From Cubamyces lactineus (Eukaryota > Basidiomycota > Agaricomycetes > Polyporales > Polyporaceae): DNA of 64,000 nucleotides. The notes beneath the pieces are model-generated. The model saw nothing but the letters and a program-made list of their open reading frames with translations, ran no database searches and was not told the DNA's origin. The DNA lies in contig JACDTU010000010.1 of NCBI GenBank assembly GCA_022376465.1, forward strand, positions 558,001 through 622,000. The letters are read 5' to 3'. Positions 57,243-64,000 of this stretch are shown here, piece by piece (within the stretch, counting starts at the first letter, position 1; each line of letters begins with the position of its first letter). The position numbers were made by a program, and so were the translations under genes.

Positions 57243-57993
57243 CTATAACAAATGCCAGTGAGCCTTGCAATACTATTTGACATCCTCGGCGGCCATTCTG
57301 GGATCATCATGGACGAATGGAACCACAAATGGAGGAACAAGTTGCGAGCACTGTTGAGTATCTCCGAATAAGGCCGTACAGTGTTGAAATTGCAACTGGT
57401 GAACGTTTGGATGGCGGCTGTGCTACCGTTGGTAGTGCTGCCAATGCGACGAATGTTCCTTGCCACACGATGTAAACGCCACCTAGTACCCTCGGCAGCT
57501 TAAGTCATGCAGATACTAGGCGGGGCAAGGCATCAAGTCAAATTATCGATTGCTGCAACGGCGACAGCGACGACATGCTACATCTCGGGTGACTAGCAAG
57601 GAGGCCCGGGGGCGGTAGAAATACATCAACACTACTAAGCACTCGGGCTGGGCTATGATCACAACCTCCGAGTCCAGGGAGAGGAAAGCAAGCAAGAAAC
57701 GAACAAGCAAGAAACGAAAAACTAAGAGGATTATGTACGGAAGGACTGGGCGATGCGATGCGACGACCGCGCGTCCGCACTAGAAGGGGATATATGTAAT
57801 ACCTACGCTAACGGAGGACGTGGAGTGATGGAGAGGAGACTAGATGCTACAGCTGATGGGTCGTGGCAATGGCGGTCCGAGGGGGAGAGACAAGGGGAGA
57901 GGTCATGTTCAGATACAATCCGAGAGAAATGGGTCCAGAGGAGAGATATGCCCGGCGCACGAGCGTATGGGAGCTGAACGTAGATTCAGAGAC
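57243..57993. other. Intergenic region, no gene
   Basis: It contains the 3' flank of PRM1 and doubtful remains of the glycosyltransferase N-terminal half. Short tandem copies of AGCAAGAAACGAA lie at 57685-57720. Confidence 0.45.
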
Positions 57994-60900
57994 TCAGAGA
58001 GCCATCGCAACGAACGGGTTCGTCTGCGTCTGCGTGCTCTCCCGCGCAAGCGTCTCCGCCCGCGGGGTCTCGAACGGGTTCGCCGTCACCGGTGGGCTCG
58101 TCGCAGCAAAGGGGTCGTCGCTATGCGCATTCACGCGGTGCTCGTCGTCAAAGGGCGTCACGAACGGGTCCACGGCCTGCGAGGACTTGCGCGCGTGGTT
58201 CGTCGCGAGCAGCCGCGTCACGGGCGTCGACGTGTCCGGGTCGATCTTCCCGGGCCCCGCCCCCGCCCCCGCTTTCACTGGCACGGGCTTGCGCGATGGG
58301 TGGAACGGGGGTGGCATGAGGTGCTCGTTCCGGTACTGGGGCTGCGCTTGCGCTTGCGTGTGTACAGGCGTGGGCGCGGACGGCTGGAAGCCGTGGTGCA
58401 GAGGGAGAGGCATCACCGAACCTTGCTGTGGCGCAGGCGCGAATGCCGCGGTCGGAGAGTCGTACTCGGTGCTCACGTCCATGGGCACGCTCGCTGCGCG
58501 GTTGTGGCGGGGAGGCAGCGCTGGCTGTTTGGTAGGCACGACAGGCTGGACCCAAGGGAGGTCGCGCGGGGCTTCGGGCGACACCGACCATGCAGAGGAG
58601 GGCCCGGCTGGGTCGCTCGGGGACGTCGTCTCGATTACGGGCAGGTCTTCGCGGCGCAGAGAGGAGTGGTCGGTCGAGATGGAGAGGTTCGGACGCTTAC
58701 GTCTGCGGCCCTTCTCCGATGTCGAAGGTCCCTGCACCTCGTTGTCGCCTTCCGAGTCCTTCTTCCAAAACACGCCCGTCATGCGCTTGTACCATGGTTG
58801 AGCGGGCTCAGGCTGCTCAGGAATGTTTGCAGGTGACTCCGAGTCTTGGGCGGCATCACCGATAAACTGTTCCCTACCCATCGCTTTACGGCCAAATGCG
58901 ACGAGCTTGCGGGGGCCACTGATCTTGCGCGTAACAGTGGGCTGCGTTGCTTCGGGCGCAGGCGCGGCGTTCGCGTGGTCAAGGAAGCTGTCCCAGCTTT
59001 TCTCGAACGCGGGCTTGCGGATGCTCAGCGGATGCGGCGCCTTCAAGTGCTCGTCCTGCGCGTGACCTCTTCCTTGAATAGATCCTCGAAGAGAGTTCCG
59101 GACAGACTCGAAGAGACCGACATGCGGCGAGGGCATCGGCGTGAAAGACGGCAGGTTCACCTGCGTCTTCTCAACATCATGCGCGTCACCATCCGAAGCA
59201 CCAGGGCTCTGCGCGGCACCATGGCGGTGGATGGCGATCCCGTCGATGCCCGCGCGCTGCTCGCGCTGCCACCGGCGGCGGCGGCGCGCCTCGAGCATGT
59301 CGCGCCCGTACGAGTGCCAGAAGATGATCGCGAGCGCCATGAGGACGACGAGGCCCCAGAGGCCCATGAAGATCCCGAACATGATGCGCTCCTGCTTCAG
59401 GGACTTGACGTACGCGGCGATGACGCGCCCGAGGAGGCCCTCGCTGTCGTCGTTCCCGCCGCCGATCGCCGCCTGGGCGATCGGCTGCGTCGCCTCGTTC
59501 ACGTCCGAGGGCGAGAGGACGAGGACGGTGTCGTTGACGCGCGGGACGTCGACGTGCAGGTTGTCGTGGAGGAACGTGAGCGCCTTCTCGACGGCGTCGA
59601 CCTTGGAGCCGATGAAACACCGGATGAACTCTTGCACGGGGCTCTCGAGGATCGTGCCATTGAACACCGTGGAAACCGCGTCCTGGATGTCGTTGTAGAA
59701 GCCGTTGATGGTGTCGTTCAGGGTCGTCGTCGTGCCGTTGACCCACCCAAAGAGGCCGTCGTTGATCGTGGACTGGACGTGGTCGACGCGGCCGTTGACC
59801 GAGTTCGCGTACGCCGCGGACTGGTTGTACATGCTCGCGTTGATCGAGGTGGCGATGAGGTTCGAGAAGTTCGAGACGGACTGGTTCGCCTGCTCGGTGT
59901 ACTTCGCGGAGAGCGGGCCGATGGCGAGGAGCTGGAGCTCAACCGAGAGTAGCCCGAAGAAACCGATGAGGAAGCACGCGAGTGCAGGGGGATGGAACAC
60001 GTAGTGGAAGAACCATTGCAAGTGGATGTACTGCGATGGGCTGAGATGGAGCAGGGTCGACAGCTTGTTCGCAAGCTTCATGAGCAGGGGATGCGCGGAC
60101 GTCGCCTGGAGGCACATGAGGTTGTGATCGCTCATGTCCACCAATGGCGCATTCGTCTTCGAGTACGTGACGTGCTGAACGGCGGGGTCCGAGATCCACG
60201 CCTCGCGAGTGCGCTGCATGTGCTGCTTCATGACGCGCCACTTGTACCACTCGAGTGCACAGTTCGCTGCGATGAGGATGAAGATGAGGATGATCATGAT
60301 GACGATCCCGATCTTGACTGCCTTCACCAAGTCGCGCCCGAGGTCGTCGACCACAGAGGTGTCCATCTGGTCGCAAAACGTGACCGTGTTCTGCTCGGGG
60401 ACGGGCAACGCGTTGACATCAAAGGACAGGCCTGCAAAGGTATCGTTGATATCCTTCTTCAAAAGCTCAAAGGGGGTGTCCACGCTGTTACTGACGTTAG
60501 CAGCAGACAATGCGTGATCCCGAACGTGCTTACATAGAGTCGACCTTATCCTTGAGGTCAGAAAGGCTAGGGAGCGAGTTGTTCAGCTTCTTCAACGAGT
60601 CCTCAAAGTCGGTCGGCAGGGTGACGTTCTGCAGCGCGTCCAAGCTAGGGATGCTGAACTGCGGCACCGAGATGTCCCCGAACGGGTTAATCTTGTTGAT
60701 AGCGCCAATGGCAGTCTGAATGGCCGAGTTCGCCGCACTGATATCCTTCTGAATGTTCGTACGAATAGAGCTACAGGTGCTTGTGACAAAGCTGTTTAGC
60801 TACAAGGGTTGTTAGCAGTAGGTGAGGAGCTGACGTTGGCTAGACCTACCTCGTCCACGGCACCAATCAGGATAGATAGGCCGCCGCGCACCACCAGTTC

Positions 60901-61329
60901 CAAGAAGCACAGGAACGTAGAGCGGTACGTGTCAATTATGAAGTTGATGATAGCTTCCATCACTGTGAGAGCGAGAACCATGGTTGCGCGAGCTGCGTTC
61001 ATGGTACCATTGACGGCGTCCGTGATCTGCTGGTTGGTCGCCGCAGCCATGTACCGAGGCATACTAGCAGCGCCAGTAGCAGCACGTTCTGCCGCCTTGC
61101 AGCTCGTCAACAGTTCGCTCTTCGCGTTCGCGACAGCATCCTGCGCAGAGACACCAGAAAGTTGCAGTCGGAACACGACGAAGATGAGGGAGAGGATGGG
61201 GTAAGCGAGCCAGGTCAAAGACAGGAGATGCGAGAGTTGCAGGTATGGTCTGAGTGTTGTTCCGCCAATATCCGTAGAAGGAGCGTCGTAGACTGGGGGA
61301 GGCGAGTTCCAGCGGGGGACGTTAGACAT
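57994..61329 (-). CDS. PRM1: Plasma membrane fusion protein PRM1
   Basis: Exons 57994-60484, 60534-60799 and 60850-61329 join in phase to 1078 residues. Five strongly hydrophobic segments are visible: around [70 protein letters not shown] and [20 protein letters not shown]. Between them are long, Asn- and Asp-rich loops with many N-glycosylation sites. This arrangement and the conserved WNSPPP start fit PRM1, which stabilises plasma-membrane fusion of mating or anastomosing fungal cells. The C-terminal 450 residues form a Pro/Ser-rich cytosolic tail, longer than in yeast. The huge last exon keeps several other frames open on both strands; they are shadows. Confidence 0.92.
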
Positions 61330-62252
61330 GGCTGCCAGCTGAGGAGGTCGACCGGCGACGATGTGCTGGAAAGTCTATGGGGTCGTCGACGGACGTTAAC
61401 GAGAAAAAGAGAGAAATGACCCGGAGGGGGACGGTCGGCCATTCTTGCAGCAGAGGGAGGTGTTTTTGAGAAACGACATGCCATTGTGTTGGTCGGATAC
61501 TGCGTCCCATTGTTCTTGCTCAAGCGATCCACACAATAGGACTCCCAAATACGGATGGCGCCTAGCAGTTAGCGCCCATGCTGTCCATTCCTCGCGCCTC
61601 TGCGGACCATGCTCCGCTGCCTTGCGGTCGCATGCTCGGCGACATTGACCCCCTTGCTTTCTATTTACGTGGATGCTGTACGCGATAGTCAATCCTTGTC
61701 GATGACCGCCTACATCCGACATACCGGCGCAGAACGTTTCCCCGAGCTTTCTTAAGACTAGTCTGTGTCCGTCCTGGCTCCTTGTTGTGCCGGAAGGGAC
61801 TCCTCGACACGTATAAGATGGCTATAGGTGCCATGGATACCGTGTCGAGCTGATGTGGCATACAGTGAAACCGGGTCTGCTCTGATAATATGAAGAGGTA
61901 TACTGCACCAGGCTCCTTGGCAGTTTGAATAATATCTATCACAAGCGTTCAATAGCTTTCGAGGCGTGGACAAGCTATGGACGTTATGGGTGGTGGTCAG
62001 CCAGAGCAAGAGCCGCTGTTTCGATCAAGGCGAGCGGTTGACTCGGTGCTGTCAGCCTGGCGTGGATCGATCTGTCCCCGCTCGATTCAAGTTGAGCACG
62101 CTCTCCTCGTTCTCCTGCTCTCCATCTTCTTCCTCAACGTCCACCACCGCCGCCGCTCCTGCGCGCCCACCACAGCTACCTTACGCCCAGACTCACGACT
62201 ACTCACGACCTTCCCTTCACCTACGCTCGTTTTGTCTCTGGTCTCTCTCGAA
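61330..62252. other. Divergent promoter region
   Basis: It lies between PRM1 (minus) and the secreted-protein gene (plus). The frame of the latter stays open upstream to 61977, but that extension would bury the signal peptide. The stretch 62095-62250 is C+T-rich, typical of a leader. Confidence 0.5.
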
Positions 62253-63497
62253 ATGCGGGTTTCCACTCTCTCTGCAGTCTGCGCTGCTGCGCTCGTCCTG
62301 CCTGCCTCTGCAGCTCCTATCGAGGAAGCTGCTCCAATCGCCATTCCTGGGCTTGGAGTCACGCTTACCGTCAAGCTTCACGGGCCTACCGAAGTCGCTT
62401 CCCCGGAGCTGCCTAGCGTTACGCCGCCTGCACTCTCACCTGGCGGAGGAATGTCCCAGGCTAACCGTCTTTCCCAGTCTAAGCTCTTGAAGCGTCCGCG
62501 TGCTGCTGATTTCCGCCAGGCGGACTATGGCGTCAGCCCCAATGTCACCTTTGCTGCTGTCCCGGTACAAGGCCTGGAAGCCACTCCCTCTGACGCAGCT
62601 CCTGTTCCTACCAACTCTCTGCGCCGCCGCTCCGAGAATGACTGGGAGGATGCCCGCCTGAAGCCTGACGACTACTCCGCCGCTGCGGCCTCTCCTGCTG
62701 GCGACCTCCCTGATGCTCCTGATGCTGCCGATGCTCCTGCTGACGCTCCCTCTGTGCCCGCTAACCCTGCATCCCCTCTGAAGCTCGGCAGCCTTCAGGA
62801 TACGAACGCGAACAGCCTCCCCGCTCAGCTGGACGCCTCTAGTCTAAGCGGGACCGCCGGCTCGATCATAACGAAGACCGGCGATGCGCGCTACCGCAGC
62901 GCGTACGCCGCGCACGACGTGCTCGGTGCTGCGTTAGACAAGGCGCAGCCCGCCATGGCGCCCTCGGCCGACGTCGCCAAGTCCCCCATGCAGCTCTCCA
63001 AGCTCTCCCATGGCAGCGGCAGCGGCGGACTCCTCCGGCGCGTCCTCGAGCCCGCGCGGTACTTCGCTGGCTCTTTCCGCCGTGCGCTCGACGACCTCAC
63101 CAAGGTGCTCGGGGACCCGACGAAGGGCAACGGCGTGATGGGCAAGAACGCAAAGGGCATGGGGGCGCACACGCTCGAGGTCAACTCGGATGCGATCCTC
63201 CCGAACGAGCCGGACCAGACGCTGAACATGTCGGACCCGTACGTCGCGCAGGAAGAGGCACGCAGGCAGCGCGCGGGCGTCGTGAACATCGACAGCAACC
63301 GCCCCGCCCCGCGGCCGCCAGCTGCGCCGCCCGCGGGGGACGTCCCGCTCAACGGGACCGCGACGAACGGGACCACGGCGGCGACGGGGGCGCTGGAGGA
63401 CGGCGCGAAGGACGCGAAGGATGGGGAGAAGGGCGCGCAGTCGGTCAAGTCGGTCAAGTTGGACAGCGCTGCGAAGAATGCGACGGGGGCGGCTTGA
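62253..63497 (+). CDS. Secreted protein of unknown function, Ala/Pro/Asp-rich
   Basis: A single exon of 414 codons. The ATG at 62253 was chosen because it begins a clear signal peptide (MRVSTLSAVCAAALVLPASA). The mature chain has no recognised domain and few or no Cys residues. It has a dibasic or tribasic site LRRRSE near residue 130, then an Ala/Asp/Pro-rich low-complexity stretch (DAPDAADAPADAP). A central part around RYFAGSFRRALDDLTKVLGD is the only segment that looks folded or helical. Asn-Gly-Thr and Asn-Ala-Thr sites near the C-terminus suggest glycosylation. G+C at third positions is very high from about 62870 onward. It could be a wall or matrix protein, or a precursor cut at basic sites. 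Confidence 0.65.
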   Translation: MRVSTLSAVCAAALVLPASAAPIEEAAPIAIPGLGVTLTVKLHGPTEVASPELPSVTPPALSPGGGMSQANRLSQSKLLKRPRAADFRQADYGVSPNVTFAAVPVQGLEATPSDAAPVPTNSLRRRSENDWEDARLKPDDYSAAAASPAGDLPDAPDAADAPADAPSVPANPASPLKLGSLQDTNANSLPAQLDASSLSGTAGSIITKTGDARYRSAYAAHDVLGAALDKAQPAMAPSADVAKSPMQLSKLSHGSGSGGLLRRVLEPARYFAGSFRRALDDLTKVLGDPTKGNGVMGKNAKGMGAHTLEVNSDAILPNEPDQTLNMSDPYVAQEEARRQRAGVVNIDSNRPAPRPPAAPPAGDVPLNGTATNGTTAATGALEDGAKDAKDGEKGAQSVKSVKLDSAAKNATGAA

Positions 63498-63762
63498 CGG
63501 TTGTACTACACAACGCGAGCCTGGGATGTAGATGTCTTCCGGTTTTACTTATGTAGCGAGAAACGGCCATATTGACATGTTTGTCTCGGTATCGCAACAC
63601 TCTATTACAAGTACACAATTACAGGGCGACGTAGTAACAAACGGCAGCAGGGTCGGGGCACAAGACTTGAGTACAGCACAGGGGGAATAGCAGCAGCAGC
63701 AACAGCTGTCCGCGGACCCAAGCACGTAACAGGTAAGAGCAAACGAGACTTCCCCTCGAGCT
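63498..63762. other. Convergent 3' flank
   Basis: 265 bp lie between converging genes. A CAG-rich stretch at 63690-63706 is the only feature. Confidence 0.5.
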
Positions 63763-63953
63763 CTACATGAGCTTCGCTTCCTTCTTCGCGAACTGCACCT
63801 GGGAGAGCCGGTGGCTGCGCAGGGTCATCTGCGTGCTCTGCGCGCCCTTCTTGGCCGTCCCGACGCCCGCGGCGGGCGCGATGGCCGCCTGCGAGAGGGA
63901 TATTCGGGCCTCGTCCGACGCGAAGCCAGGGATGCGGATGTTGTGGTTGCGTT
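63763..63953 (-). CDS. 3'-terminal exon of a gene running off the right edge (partial)
   Basis: The minus strand has a good acceptor just before 63953, then 62 codons and a stop. The translation reads RIPGFASDEARISLSQAA and ends FAKKEAKLM. It is basic and helical, with no recognised domain. Coding status is likely from the splice signal, the G+C-rich codon use shared with neighbours and the convergent position. The rest of the gene lies beyond 64000. Confidence 0.5.
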
Positions 63954-64000
63954 CTGTGGGCGCGACCGTTGCATGTGAGTACGAGTTCCTCAGATATCGG

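Noticed and set aside
57844..59952. Long plus-strand frames (up to about 370 codons) opposite PRM1
   Set aside because: They are mirror frames of the G+C-rich PRM1 exon, Arg-rich and without domains. The minus-strand protein has clear transmembrane segments and family features.
61977..62252. Upstream start extending the secreted protein by 92 residues
   Set aside because: It would place the obvious signal peptide inside the chain, and the extension reads through a C+T-rich leader. The internal ATG at 62253 is preferred.

Overview
This is a stretch of nuclear DNA from a filamentous basidiomycete, most likely a white-rot polypore (Agaricomycetes). The evidence is three lignin-peroxidase genes and one manganese-peroxidase gene in tandem, an AA9 cellulose oxidase, a CBM1 protein, a PRM1 homologue, fungal elongation factor 3, and protein genes split by many 42-77 nt introns with GTRNG donors and CTNAC-like branch sites. 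No tRNA, rRNA, CRISPR array or intact transposon was recognised. Where a gene model is given, splice junctions were read by eye and accepted only if the reading phase closed through every exon; none has transcript support.

Layout. 1.5-2.5 kb: C2H2 zinc-finger factor (+). 3.5-7.8 kb: 19-exon translation elongation factor 3 (-), sharing a 500-bp divergent promoter with a single-pass membrane protein (+, 8.3-9.9 kb). 10.7-12.0 kb: AA9 lytic polysaccharide monooxygenase (+). 13.7-15.2 kb: homeodomain factor (-). 16.6-20.4 kb: 17-exon NDR/LATS-type AGC kinase (+). 22.2-24.0 kb: membrane-anchored GH18 chitinase (-). 24.3-25.2 kb: small secreted CBM1 protein with an unrecognised C-terminal domain (-). 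26.0-28.0 kb: nuclear NFKBIL1-like protein (-). 28.6-31.3 kb: GTPBP1/2-type GTPase (+). 32.4-34.6 kb: multi-pass RING-H2 ligase (+). 53.0-54.9 kb: bleomycin hydrolase (-). 56.8-57.2 kb: broken glycosyltransferase (-). 58.0-61.3 kb: PRM1 (-). 62.3-63.5 kb: secreted protein of unknown function (+). The right edge holds the 3' end of another gene (-).

The peroxidase cluster (35.3-49.3 kb, all on the minus strand) is the notable part. The first gene has the Mn-binding acids (Glu, Glu, Asp) and no surface Trp, so it is a manganese peroxidase. The other three have the LiP surface Trp and LiP-type Ala/Asn in place of two Mn ligands. They share an identical exon plan (208 or 217/135/547/75/65 nt) and look like tandem duplicates. 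All three LiP genes carry the same short sequence about 270-290 nt before the start codon, two of them at identical spacing. A further copy lies at 52.2 kb, upstream of a possible small unannotated gene. Gaps in the cluster are large (1.7-4 kb) and hold decayed coding fragments, a minisatellite and palindromic repeats.

Functionally the cell-wall enzymes (AA9, CBM1 protein, LiP/MnP) fit extracellular lignocellulose attack. The chitinase and PRM1 act on the fungus's own wall and plasma membrane. The remainder is housekeeping or regulatory.
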